Part shown: piece after piece, positions 11,111 to 21,610 of the stretch
How positions within the stretch are numbered: the stretch's first letter is position 1
Layout of the letters: each line of letters opens with the position of its first letter
Assembly (NCBI GenBank): GCA_036898135.1
Contig: CM072523.1
Span: 35,293,037-35,357,036 of the forward strand
Reading direction: 5' to 3'
DNA from: Oncomelania hupensis
Lineage: Eukaryota > Mollusca > Gastropoda > Littorinimorpha > Pomatiopsidae
Length of the DNA: 64,000 bases
Translations under genes and position numbers: made by a program
The notes under the pieces: generated by a model
The model's input: only the letters and a program-made list of their open reading frames with translations
Database searches by the model: none
Told to the model about the DNA's origin: nothing

Positions 11111-14100
11111 AGGGCTCTGTGGGTTCGGGCAAATAGAATAGACCCAACGTTTCCCGGCGTGTCGTAAGAGGCGACTAACAGGGGTTATGTTAGCACGGCA
11201 TCACTGGGCGAAAGTCTTCTACACAGAAGTCACCGGCCAGGGCGGAGGAACCTCACGTTACTACAGGTTCAACGACCACGTGCTCAGGGCCAAGGTGAGC
11301 CACACTGTATTCGTGGATTTCGGCTGTGGCCAACAGCCTGGAGAGGATTGGGCCCTGCCAGGTCTTTTTTGCCCAAGACACAACACATGATGAGGCTATC
11401 CACTAATTCCATGCCGGATCGGTCGTCGCCCGGCTACACAAGGACCGCGCCTTCCGTTGGCCACCAGGACGGAGGTGAAAAGTATGCTACTGATGGACAA
11501 ATTAGCAAGATCCGCACGAGAAACAACATCGTCATAGGAACCTGGAATGTCAGGACCCTAACTGCGGAAGGAAAATTAGAAGAACTGGCCCACGAGCTGG
11601 ACCACTATCGATGGAACGTTCTAGGTATCAGCGAACTGCGCTGGAAAGGCCTAGGTGAAACAACGACTGACAAAGGCCACAAGCTCTATTTCAGCCGTAG
11701 AGATGACAGGCACGAACACGGCGTTGGATTCTTGGTCCACAAGAACATTCTAGCCACTGTCATGGGTTGCCGCCCAGTCTCCAGTAGACTCATTACCATC
11801 CGTCTGAGAGCAACCCCTTTCAACATTACCATCATCCAGGCCTATGCCCCAACATCAGACTATGAAGACAGCGAAGTGGAGGATTTTTATGAAAATATAC
11901 AGGCGGTCCTTGACCAAGTGCTGAAGAAGGACATAGTCATAGTGCAAGGCGACTGGAATGCCAAGGTTGGCCAAGATGCGCACCACAACTGGGGAGACAC
12001 ATGCGGACCCCACTGCAACAACGAGACAAATGACAGGGGTCTGAGGCTATTGGAGTTTGCCAGATACAACAATCTGGTACTGGCAAACACGCTTGGTCTC
12101 CACAAAAAATCCAGACGATGGACATGGCACAGTCCCGGCGGGGAACATCACAACCAGATCGACTACATCATGGTCAAGAAACGCTTCAGATCAAGCATCA
12201 ACATTGGCAGGACACGCACTTTTCCAGGAGCAGAAATTGGAAGTGACCCCGATCTCGTGATGATGTCTTTCCGGCTCCATTTGAAGAGAGTAAATACAGC
12301 AAAGTGCACTAGGCTGAAGTTCGACCTGGACAAACTGCAAGACCCGGAGGTGGCAAAAATATTTCAGGCCACAATTGGAGGGAAATTTGCACCACTGCTT
12401 ATTTTGGGGGCAGGCGAAGTAGATGTCAACACCATGACCAATACCTTCAACTCAGCTGTAACAGATGCCGCCACTGAGATCCTTGGCAAGCACCGACCAA
12501 AGAAGAAGCCGTGGATCACAGCTGAACTTTTGGATCTGTGTGATAAACGAAGAGAGTTAAAAAAGAAAAAGAACACCTCACAGGGAGCTGATGTCTACCG
12601 AAAAATCAACAATGACATCCGAAAAGGCATGCGCACAGCAAAGGAGAACTGGATAGAAGATCAATGCCAGGAAATAGAGAACAATCTGAACAAGAACAAC
12701 AGCAAGAAGGCCTACCAGACTGTGAAGCGGCTGACAAGTGTTAAACAGCCCAAAGTCCCCACTATCCAAAGCAAGTCTGGCATTTGCCTTACAGAAGAAC
12801 AAGAAGTCTTGGACAGATGGACAGAGTACTGCTCTGACCTTTACAACCATACACCAAATGGAGACCCATCAGTTCTAGCATGTCCCGAGAGCAGAGAAGA
12901 AGAAGAAATCCTCCCAATTCTCCGGGAAGAAGTTGAGGCAGCAGTGCAATCGCTGAAGAAAGGGAAGTCAGCGGGAGTGGACCACACTCCAGCGGAACTG
13001 CTACAAGCAGGAGGAGAAGCGATGACTGATGCTCTCACCATTATCTGTAACAAGATCTGGCAGAGTGGGGAATGGCCTACACCATGGACCCAGTCGCTTG
13101 TCATCACTCTTCCCAAAAAAGGTAACCTTCAGGAGTGTGAAAATTACCGCACCATCAGCCTCATCAGCCATCCCAGCAAGGTCCTCCTGAAAATAATACT
13201 CAACAGGTTGAAACCACAAGCTGAACAAATCATAGCTGAAGAACAAGCAGGATTCATGGCAGGGCGAAGTACCACTGAACAGATTTTCAACCTCAGAATA
13301 ATCTGTGAGAAATACCTACAGCACCAACAACATCTATATCATGTGTTCATAGACTTCAAGAAGGCATTTGACCGAGTCTGGCATGCAGCTCTATGGGCAA
13401 CCATGAAAGTGTACAACATCAGCCCTAAAATTATAGAAGTCATCAAAAGCCTGTATGACAAGGCTACCAGTGCAGTCCTCCATAACAGCGTCATCGGGAA
13501 CTGGTTCAGAACAACAATCGGTGTGCGTCAAGGATGCCTACTCTCTCCAACACTCTTCAACATCTTACTAGAGCGCATCATGTCAGATGCTCTTGCAGAT
13601 CACGAAGGCACAGTCAGCATAGGGGGCAGAGCAATCTCCAATCTTCGTTTTGCGGATGATATTGATGGATTGGCTGGAGAGGAACAAGAACTTGAACAGC
13701 TTGTACAGAGGCTTGACACCACCTCCAGAGCTTATGGAATGGAAATAAGTGCAGAGAAGACCAAAATGATGACCAACAACACCAATGGCATCAACACGGA
13801 CATCAAAGTACAAGGCCAATCCCTCAACACAGTGCACATCTTCAAATATTTAGGAGCCATTGTGTCAGACAATGGGTCTCGACAGGAAGTCCTCTCCAGG
13901 ATCGCACAAACAACTGCTGCCCTGACAAGGTTGAAGCCCATTTGGAAAGACAGAACCATCAGTCTACATTCCAAATTAAGACTGCTGCGCTCTCTGGTCA
14001 TCTCCATATTCCTATATGCTTGCGAAGCATGGACCCTCACAGCAGATCTCCAACGAAGAATACAAAGCATGGAGATGAGGTGCTACAGAAGACTTCTGGG

Positions 14101-14455
14101 CATTTCCTATACCCAACACATCACCAACGTTGAAGTCCGACAGACCATCACACAAGCCATTGGACAACACGATGACCTGCTCACAGTGGTGAAGAAACGG
14201 AAACTCCGATGGTATGGCCACGTCACCAGATCATCAGGCCTTGCAAAGACCATTCTGCAAGGCACAGTGCAAGGAGGTAGAAGAAGGGGGAGACCGAAAA
14301 AGAGGTGGGAGGACAACATTCGAGAATGGACTGGTTTGACACTGAGCGAAGCCATGAGGGCTGCTGAGGACAGAGAAAGATGGAGTATGCTGGTTAAGCG
14401 ATCATCTGTGGTGCCCCTACGACCTTCGGGTTATGGGACAGGATAGGATAGGATA
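11111..14455 (+). mobile_element. near full-length RTE-like non-LTR retrotransposon
   Basis: Consists of a ~240-bp 5' leader, one long open frame (11348-14446) and a (GGATA)n 3' tail at 14436-14455. At least nine other copies in the window share this family and tail. It is inserted in an older copy of the same family. RTE/BovB-type relationship is inferred from endonuclease and RT motif spacing; the clade is not proven. Confidence 0.85.
11348..14446 (+). CDS. LINE polyprotein: APE-type endonuclease plus reverse transcriptase
   Basis: Open frame of 1032 residues. The endonuclease domain spans about 55-305: GTWNVRTL, GISELRW (metal-binding Glu), AYAPTSDYED, GDWNAKVGQD and HNQIDYIMV are all present. 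The final SDH catalytic motif reads SDP (residue 301, codon 12248-12250), and the related copy at 18767-21070 has SDHDLV there, so the endonuclease is probably inactive. Reverse transcriptase, about 530-800: YRTISLISHPSKVLLK, FIDFKKAFDRVWH (motif A Asp), RQGCLLSPTLFN, RFADDIDGL (motif C, FADD form). The C-terminal region has RWYGHVTR and a basic [14 protein letters not shown] segment, typical of this family. The start could instead be a Met about 13 codons downstream. Confidence 0.88.
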   Translation: MGPARSFLPKTQHMMRLSTNSMPDRSSPGYTRTAPSVGHQDGGEKYATDGQISKIRTRNNIVIGTWNVRTLTAEGKLEELAHELDHYRWNVLGISELRWKGLGETTTDKGHKLYFSRRDDRHEHGVGFLVHKNILATVMGCRPVSSRLITIRLRATPFNITIIQAYAPTSDYEDSEVEDFYENIQAVLDQVLKKDIVIVQGDWNAKVGQDAHHNWGDTCGPHCNNETNDRGLRLLEFARYNNLVLANTLGLHKKSRRWTWHSPGGEHHNQIDYIMVKKRFRSSINIGRTRTFPGAEIGSDPDLVMMSFRLHLKRVNTAKCTRLKFDLDKLQDPEVAKIFQATIGGKFAPLLILGAGEVDVNTMTNTFNSAVTDAATEILGKHRPKKKPWITAELLDLCDKRRELKKKKNTSQGADVYRKINNDIRKGMRTAKENWIEDQCQEIENNLNKNNSKKAYQTVKRLTSVKQPKVPTIQSKSGICLTEEQEVLDRWTEYCSDLYNHTPNGDPSVLACPESREEEEILPILREEVEAAVQSLKKGKSAGVDHTPAELLQAGGEAMTDALTIICNKIWQSGEWPTPWTQSLVITLPKKGNLQECENYRTISLISHPSKVLLKIILNRLKPQAEQIIAEEQAGFMAGRSTTEQIFNLRIICEKYLQHQQHLYHVFIDFKKAFDRVWHAALWATMKVYNISPKIIEVIKSLYDKATSAVLHNSVIGNWFRTTIGVRQGCLLSPTLFNILLERIMSDALADHEGTVSIGGRAISNLRFADDIDGLAGEEQELEQLVQRLDTTSRAYGMEISAEKTKMMTNNTNGINTDIKVQGQSLNTVHIFKYLGAIVSDNGSRQEVLSRIAQTTAALTRLKPIWKDRTISLHSKLRLLRSLVISIFLYACEAWTLTADLQRRIQSMEMRCYRRLLGISYTQHITNVEVRQTITQAIGQHDDLLTVVKKRKLRWYGHVTRSSGLAKTILQGTVQGGRRRGRPKKRWEDNIREWTGLTLSEAMRAAEDRERWSMLVKRSSVVPLRPSGYGTG

Positions 14456-14985
14456 GGAAGTCCTCTTCAGGATCACACAAACAACTGCTGCCTTTACGAG
14501 ATTGAAGCCCATTTGAAAAGACCGGCCCATCAGTCTATACTCCAAAGTAAGGTTGCTGCGCTCCCTTGTCGTCTCCATCTTCCTATACTCTTGCGAAACA
14601 TGGACCCTCACATAAGACCTACAACGAAGAATACAAAGCATGGAGATGAGGTGCTACTGAAGAGGTATACCGCGCACATCACCAACGACGACGTCCGACA
14701 GACCATCACACAAACCATTGGAACACACGATGACTTGCCCACAGTGGTGACGAAACGGAAAGTCCGATGGTATGGCCACATCACCAGAGCATCCTGCAAG
14801 GCACGGTGCAAGGAGGCAGAAGACGAGGGAGACAGAAAAAGATGTGGGAGGACAACATTTGAGAATGGACTGGCTTGACACTGAGTGACGCCATGAGGAC
14901 TGCGGAGGACAGAGAAAGTACGCTGGTTAAACAATCATCTGTGGTGCCACAACGACTTTTGAGTGACGGGTTCAGGGATCAGTTT
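14453..14985 (+). pseudogene. older RTE-like LINE fragment, right half
   Basis: Resumes at the position homologous to about 13884 of the intact LINE (GGAAGTCCTCTTCAGGATC), about 20 bp after the left half stopped. It carries frameshifts and deletions and ends near a degenerate GTGACGGGTTC. Confidence 0.8.
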
Positions 14986-16330
14986 ACTAGCGCGCCCTGC
15001 GCCATTGACGCATAAAAATTAAAAATGATCCATCTACAATTCTTGCCAGGGGCCGAATGGCGCTTCGATTTTTGGTACCAGTGCGCCACCACAATAACGG
15101 TGCACTGTATTGGAGGCGACAAACGTGCTTTTGCTAAGGCAAGTTCAGCGATTGGCTATGAGGGCCCGGATGTTGATCTTTCAGCCAATAAGAAGTGTTG
15201 TACGATTCTTCCAAATCAGAATTTGTATGTTGTGTCCGTGCAAGGAGGATTTTGTGTGTATCTTTGTGCCGCTTTGAAAATGCCCCCCCCCCCTTCCCCC
15301 CCCCCTTCCCCCCCCCCTGAAAAAAAACAAAACAAAAAAAAACAACTAAACTTGAGGTAGGACAGTCTAGACTGTCGTTTGCTGCTGTTAAACTACAGTC
15401 TACCGCCGCTAATCCTACGCAAGATGATTGTGTGAGCCCCGAGTCAAGTCAAAATACTGATCCCTGTTCTGGTTAGTGTTTTGTTGGTAAACATGCTTCA
15501 CAACACATGCACACTCACAATAATCTATTTTGTTTTAATTTCTGTAATAATATCTCCAGGTTATCTTTTACATGTAGTCTACGTAAATTACTGCTGAAAT
15601 CATGGCCCATTGAAATTTGATCTGAGGGGCCCAATGGCCCATAGCTTTTTTGTGTCAGGCTATACCCTGCGGGTTAGTATAGGATAGGATGTACACTCCA
15701 CGTAAAAAGCGCGAAGTACGTATTTAACCAGCGCCTTAAGCAGCTTTTTGAGCTGGCAAGTGAGCTATACAAGAGAAAGACATTGTTTTAACTAACCCTG
15801 GCTGAAGGGTGTGACTCAATAGCTGCAAATTTTGCAAGTTATTTTCTTTTCATAATTTCTCAATGAAAATTATGTTTTCTGCTCTGCTTGGAAGTAGGCC
15901 TCTTAATAGAGAGGACTCCCTTTTAATATTATTTGTATAGTTTGGGAGAAAATGCAATACTGAAGGAAACAAAACCTCATATGAAAGTAACGGTGAAAGC
16001 TGCATGGTGGTGGTCAAAAATGTATTGGGCCTCATTCGAAATGAGTTCGTATTCAGTTGCTATTTCTTCTTCTTCTTCTTCTTCTTCTTCTTCTTCTACG
16101 CGAAGGACAATACTCCACAACTTTTAATTTACTTCATAAAGGGGCAATAATTTCAATTCCATTCCATTTAATTCCATTCTATCCAGTTAGACAAACAGAA
16201 AAAAAAAGAGTTGTGAAGACTTAGGGGTTGTATAACAAATATGTGCTTAAGGCATTAACAGATCGATAGGACTGAGAATCTATTCAATTTCTCTCTGACG
16301 CATTGGGTCCTTTCTTTGCCAGTGTTAGTT
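14986..16330. other. no gene seen
   Basis: Contains C-rich runs (15283-15318), a short GGATA-type remnant near 15680-15690 that may be a LINE tail, and a (CTT)n run at 16065-16096. Frames here show no recognisable product. Confidence 0.4.
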
Positions 16331-16339
16331 ATTTATTAT

Positions 16340-16850
16340 TTGCTTACAGGGTCCAGCGAACTGCAAAGAGCCGAATCAGGACCACAAAAACATGACCATA
16401 ACTTGAATGAAAGGGGACTCACCCCTGATCCGCATAAAAGATCATCTGAAACAACCCTAGTGGTAACACTTAACACACTCCACCAGCCGGTCACTTTACA
16501 ATAAAAAGCAACTCACTCAGGGGACGCCGAGGCCAAACTCTAACCGATACCAAAACAAAATATAATATAAACATCATTATAACACACACATATAAAAAGC
16601 TACATTGCCAAATAATAATATTATAGGAAGCCCCAGTGAACATTTGGCAGAAAGCGTCCAATATTCTCAAGCTAACAGGCCTCAAACACAAATTAGTAGC
16701 TTTGTCCCGGAAGAATATTCAAGAAAAAAGGTAGGTGACTGGTCTAGCGAAGAAGATAGTATAGTAGATTAATAGAATGGAGTAGGAATGAGAAAAAACA
16801 AAGGAGAGAGACTGCGACAGTGGGAATTTAAAGCACTAAATTTCCTAGCA
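16340..16850 (-). mobile_element. Penelope-related short repeat, copy 1
   Basis: Minus-oriented copy of the ~570-bp repeat. The terminal hairpin (outer stem GGTCC/GGACC) lies at 16347-16380. The body runs to about 16848 and contains the ATG-bearing GAGTAGGAATGAGAAA motif at about 16785. It lacks the CCCCCGTTGG end and abuts a LINE tail. Its hairpin is of the TTTGCA-loop subtype shared with the Penelope-like element at 24390. Confidence 0.75.
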
Positions 16851-16857
16851 TTCCATC

Positions 16858-17266
16858 GTATCCTATCTCGTAACTTGGAGGTTGTAGGGGCATCACAGAT
16901 GATCGTTTAACCAGCGTACTCTATCGTTCTCTGTCCTCAGCAACCCTATGTCAAACCAGTCCATTCTCGAATGTTGTCCTCCCACCTCTTTGGTCTCCCT
17001 CTTCTTCTACCTCCTTGCACTCTACCTTGCAGGATGGTCTTTGCAAGACCTAATGATCTGGTGACGTGGCCATACCATCGGAATTTCCGTTTTTTCACCA
17101 CTGTGAGCAGGTCATCGTGTTGTCCAATGGCTTGTGTGATTGTCTGTCGGACTTCGTCGTTGGTGGTGTGCTGGGTATAGGAAATGCCCAGAAGTCTTCT
17201 GTAGCACCTCATCTCCATGCTTTGTATTCTTCGTTGTAGATCTGCTGTGAGGGTCTATGTTTTGCA
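16858..17266 (-). pseudogene. RTE-like LINE 3' fragment
   Basis: Encodes the C-terminal part only ([36 protein letters not shown] with a lost Lys codon). 5'-truncated. Confidence 0.85.
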
Positions 17267-17276
17267 AGCGTCTAGT

Positions 17277-17318
17277 GAGGATTCTATTTATACAGAAACC
17301 CCCGGCACCCTCACGGAT
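17277..17318 (-). repeat. Penelope-related repeat, short end fragment
   Basis: Matches the ACTATTTATACTGAAACCCC segment at one end of the ~570-bp repeat. About 40 bp only. Confidence 0.5.
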
Positions 17319-17595
17319 GGTCTTTGCCAGTGCTGCCTGAGTAAGCAGAGTAAGAGGATATATGGAGCCGCTTGGTGATTAATTAAATGATGAGGGATGG
17401 TTAATTACTTGGCTATTTTATTCACGTCCTCTTCATCGAGATGATACGATGCACTTATACGCAGTCATACATACACGCACCACATACGCAAATACGTCAC
17501 TAAAAATACCAAAATAATTAAGTTATATTACTATAAGGATACATTACTATAAGTTTAAATAACTATCAAAACTAAAGATAGTTATTCGTTGCTTA
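17319..17595. other. no feature seen
   Basis: AT-rich sequence with nothing supportable. Confidence 0.35.
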
Positions 17596-17736
17596 CAGGG
17601 TCCAGCGGTATGCAAAGAGCCGAATCAGGACCACAAAATCAGGACCACAACTTGGTTGAAAGAGGACTCACCCCTGATCCGTATAAAATATCTGCTGAAA
17701 CAACCCTATTGATAACACTGAACACTTTACAATAAA
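17596..17736 (-). mobile_element. Penelope-related short repeat, copy 2 (3' end only)
   Basis: About 140 bp holding the terminal hairpin (GGTCC/GGACC outer stem, TTTGCA loop subtype) and adjacent CACCCCTGATCCG and CTGAAACAACCC segments. It abuts a GGGGCGGA-containing sequence at 17738. Confidence 0.7.
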
Positions 17737-17812
17737 GGCAGGGGCGGACGAGGGGGGGGTTTCCGGGGTTTCCGGACCCCCCCCCCCCCCCAGCCCAAAA
17801 AAAAGGAAAAAA

Positions 17813-17887
17813 AGAAGAAGAAGAAGAAGAAGAAGAAGAAGAAGAAGAAGAAGAAGAAGAAGAAGAAGAAGAAGAAGAAGAAGAAGA

Positions 17888-17951
<64 letters not shown>
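17813..17951 (+). repeat. compound (AAG)n(AG)n microsatellite
   Basis: AAG array to about 17889 passing directly into an AG array. A 13-14-nt C run lies just upstream. Confidence 0.95.
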
Positions 17952-17953
<2 letters not shown>

Positions 17954-18766
17954 ACTTTAATATATATATAAAATTATAAAAATTAAAATTAAAAATATTA
18001 AAAAAATAAACATTAAATAAATAAATAAATAGTATTTATTTATTTTATTTATTTATTTTTTTTTAATTTTATTTCTTTGGGTACGAGTATTTGACCTTTT
18101 CCACAATATGCAAGCCCTCGCAATCTTCTCCCTAAAAAACTTCAATCATTGCAATCATTCTAAACAATCTCCAGACGAACACCCTCTTTCGTGCTCCACA
18201 AAGAGCAAAGCTGATATTTCCCGTCTTCGGCGACATTCTATTTATTTATTTTTTTTTTTTTTAAAGGGGGAGGGGGGTGGCACCACGAGCGGAGGAAATG
18301 AAAAGAAAGAAAACGATATTCCTAATGGATAATATCGTGGATTATGACAGGAGTGCCCAATACGTCGATCGTGATCGACTGGTCCATCGTGAAGGCAGTG
18401 TGACTGAGTAGATCGCGTAGCAGTAAAAAACACATTGACCTCAGCCTATTATATGACTATATATATGTTTTGCATTTTGGTGGTAGGTAGATCATTTTGG
18501 CTTGGTCATTTTAAAAGTACCTCGCATGCTGAAAAAGTCATAGTGTGGGCAACCCTGGCTTACGTTGACGTTTTAGCAAAAAGACAAATAGTCAAAGTTC
18601 CGTCGAGTCCCTTTGCTTGCTTATTCCGACTTGCGCCAGCGCTTCAAGCTGCCGCAAACGCCGTCGTTGAAGCCCTCCGAATCGAAAGGTGTGGCAAAGC
18701 TCAGTACATATTTTGGGAGCAAAGGAGGTAATTATTAATTTGATAATTTAATCTTACAAGTAAATA
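17952..18766. other. no gene seen
   Basis: AT-rich sequence, then unassigned sequence; no supported coding region. Confidence 0.4.
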
Positions 18767-21070
18767 ACATATCCTATCCTATCATATCCTATCCCATAAC
18801 TCAGAGGTCGTAGGGGCACAACAGATGATCGTTTAACCAACGTACTCCATCTTTCCCTGTCATCAGTAACCCTGATTGTTTTGCTCAGTGTCAAACCAGT
18901 CCAGTCTCTAATGTTGTCATCCCACCTCTTTTTCGGTCTATCTCTTCTTCTACCTCCTTGCACTGTGCCTTGCAGGATGGTCTTTGCAAGACCTGATGAT
19001 CTGGTGACCTGGCCATACCATCGGAGTTTCCGTTTTTTCACCACTGTGAGCAGGTCATCGGGTTGTCCAATGGCTTGTGTGATGGTCTGTCGGACTTCAT
19101 CGTTGGTGATGTTCTGGGTATAGGAAATGCCCAGAAGTCTGCTGAAGCACTTCATCTCCATGCTTTGTATTCTTCGTTGGAGATCTGCTGTGAGGGTCCA
19201 TGTTTCGCTAGCATATAGGAAGATGGAGATGACAAGGGAGCGCAGCAGCCTTACCTTGGAATGTAGACTGATGGTCCTGTCTTTCCAAATTGGCTTCAAC
19301 CTTGCCAGGGCAGCAGTTGTTTGTGCGATCCTGGAGAGGACTTCCTGTCGGGACCCATTGTCTGATACAATGGCTCCTAAATATTTGAAGCTATGAACTG
19401 TGTTGAGGTATTGGCCTTGGACTTTGATGTCCGTGTTGGTGCCATGGGTGTTGTTGTCATCATTTTGGTCTTCTCTGCACTTATTTCCATTCAATAGGCT
19501 CTGGAGGTGGTGTCAAGCCTCTGTACCAGCCGTTCAAGTTCTTGTTCCTCTCCAGCCAATCCATCAATGTCATCCGCAAAACGAAGGTTGGAGATTGCTC
19601 TTCCCCCTATGCTGACTGTGCCTTCGTGGTCTGCAAGGGCATCTGACATGATGCGCTCGAGGAAGATGTTGAAGAGTGTTGGAGAGAGTAGGCATCCTTG
19701 TCGCACACCGATTGTTGTTCTGAACCAGTTTCTGATGGCGCTGTTGTGGAGGACTGCACTGGCAGCCTTGTCATACAGGCTTTTGATGACTTCAACAATT
19801 TTAGGGCTGATGTTGTACACTCTCATGGTTGCCCACAGAGCTGCATGCCAGACTCAGTCAAACGCCTTTTTGATGTCTACGAACACATGATATAGAGGTT
19901 GGTGCTGTAGCCAGTAGGTATTTCTCACAGATTATTCTGAGGTTGAAAATCTGTTCAGTGGTACTTCGCGCCGCCCTAAATCCTGCTTGCTCTTCCGCTA
20001 TGATTTGTTCAGCTTGGGGTTTCAACCTGTTGAGTATTGTATTTCAGGAGGACCTTGCTGGGATGGCTGATGAGGCTGATGGTGCGGTAATTTTCACATT
20101 CCTGAAGGTTACCTTTTTTGGGAAGAGTGATGACAAGCGACTGGGTCCATGGTGTAGGCCACTCCCCACTCTGCCACATCTTGTTACACATAATGGTGAG
20201 TGCGTCGATCATCGCTTCTCCTCCAGCTTGAAGCAGTTCCGCGGGTATGTTGTCCACTCCCGCTGACTTCCCCTTCTTCAGCGATTGCACTGCTGCCTCA
20301 ACTTCTTCTCGGAGAATTGGGAGGATTTCTTCTTCTTCTCTGTTCTCTGGACATGCTAGAACTGATGGGTCTCCGTTTGGTTTGTTGTTGTAAAGGTCAG
20401 AGCAGTACTCTGTCCATCTGTCCAAGACTTCTTGTTCTTCTGTAAGGCATAAGCCACTTGCCTTGGATCGTGGAGACCTTGGGCTGTTTAACACTTGTCA
20501 GCGGCTTCACAGTCTGGTAGGCCTTCTTGCTGTTGTTCTTGTTCAGACTGTTATCTATTTCCTGGCATTGAGCTTCTATCCAGTTCTCCTTTGCTGTGCG
20601 CATGCCTTTTCGGATGTCATTGTTGATTTTTCGGTAGGCATCAGCTCCCTGTCAGGTATCATTTTTATTTTTCATCTCTCTTCGTTTATCACACATGTCC
20701 AAAAGTTCAGGTGTGATCCACAGCTTCTTCTTTGACCGGTGCTTTCCAAGGATCGCCGTGGCGGCATCTGCCACAGCTAAGTTGAAGGTGGTGGTCATGG
20801 TGTTGACATCTACTTCACCAGCTCTTAAAATGAGCAGTGGTGCAAATTTCCCTCCAATTGTGGCCTGAAATATTTCTGCCAACTTCGGGTCCTGCAGTTT
20901 TTCCAGGTCGAACTTCAGTCTAGTGCACTTTGCTGTGTTTACTCTCTTCAAGTGAAGCCGGAAAAACATCATCACAAGGTCGTGGTCACTTCCGATGTCT
21001 GCTCCTGGGAAAGTGCGTGTCCTGCCAATGTTGATGCTTGATCTGAAGCGTTTCCTGACCATCATTAACA
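18767..21070 (-). pseudogene. RTE-like LINE, 5'-truncated and frameshifted
   Basis: Long minus-strand copy of the same LINE, from a (GGATA)n tail at 18767-18790 up to the endonuclease motif MVRKRFRSSINIGRTR near 21060. The frame is broken at least near 19490, 20030 and 20455. It retains GSDHDLV (catalytic His present) and RFADDIDGLAGEEQEL. Useful as a reference for the His-to-Pro change in the intact copy. Confidence 0.9.
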
Positions 21071-21137
21071 TTTACCGAGTAAGTCCATTTAATAGAATTT
21101 TGGAAACCCTCCCCCAAAAACTAACTGATCCGCCCCT

Positions 21138-21232
21138 GAAAGGCATCCCACGCAGGGGAGTATATACTCCAATTTATTGAACCCCCGTTTACAAAAACAA
21201 AATAGAAGATAAAATATCAACAAAAACATATA
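21138..21232 (-). repeat. Penelope-related repeat, part upstream of the PLE
   Basis: Minus-oriented match to the GCATCCCACGCAGGGGA and AACCCCCGTTTACAAAAAC parts of the ~570-bp repeat. It continues at 21605 after an intervening block of telomere-like and AT-repeat sequence. Confidence 0.6.
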
Positions 21233-21307
21233 TATATAGATATACCCCCTTGCTTTTGGGTACCCCCACTATAATTACATGTAAATTTATCACTTGTAGA
21301 CGGACCG

Positions 21308-21405
21308 CTAACCCTAACCCTAACCCGTTTCGAGCGCACTGCCTTACCCTAATCGTCGAGGCACTGCCTTACCCTAATCGTCGAGGCACTGCGCTTACCC
21401 TAAGA
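21308..21405 (-). repeat. telomere-type repeat with a ~25-bp tandem
   Basis: CCCTAA units at 21308-21329 followed by about three units containing GCACTGCCTTACCCTAATCG. A hairpin-forming palindrome lies next to it at 21424-21462 (GGGGACCCAGCTGGGTCCCC). Confidence 0.75.
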
Positions 21406-21521
21406 TCGTTTTCTGGGAGCCGCCTTGGATCCGGGGACCCAGCTGGGTCCCCAGATCCAAAGTCGGGTACCCAAATGACCGGTTGGTGACTTTTAAGGTG
21501 CCCAGAAACCATAGTTTATAA

Positions 21522-21522
<1 letters not shown>

Positions 21523-21606
<84 letters not shown>
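21523..21606 (+). repeat. (AT)n microsatellite
   Basis: Pure AT array of about 84 bp. Confidence 0.95.

Positions 21607-21610
<4 letters not shown>

Noticed and set aside
15025..15360. Possible 111-codon gene
   Set aside because: No recognisable motif, ends in C/A homopolymers, no splice or codon-use support.
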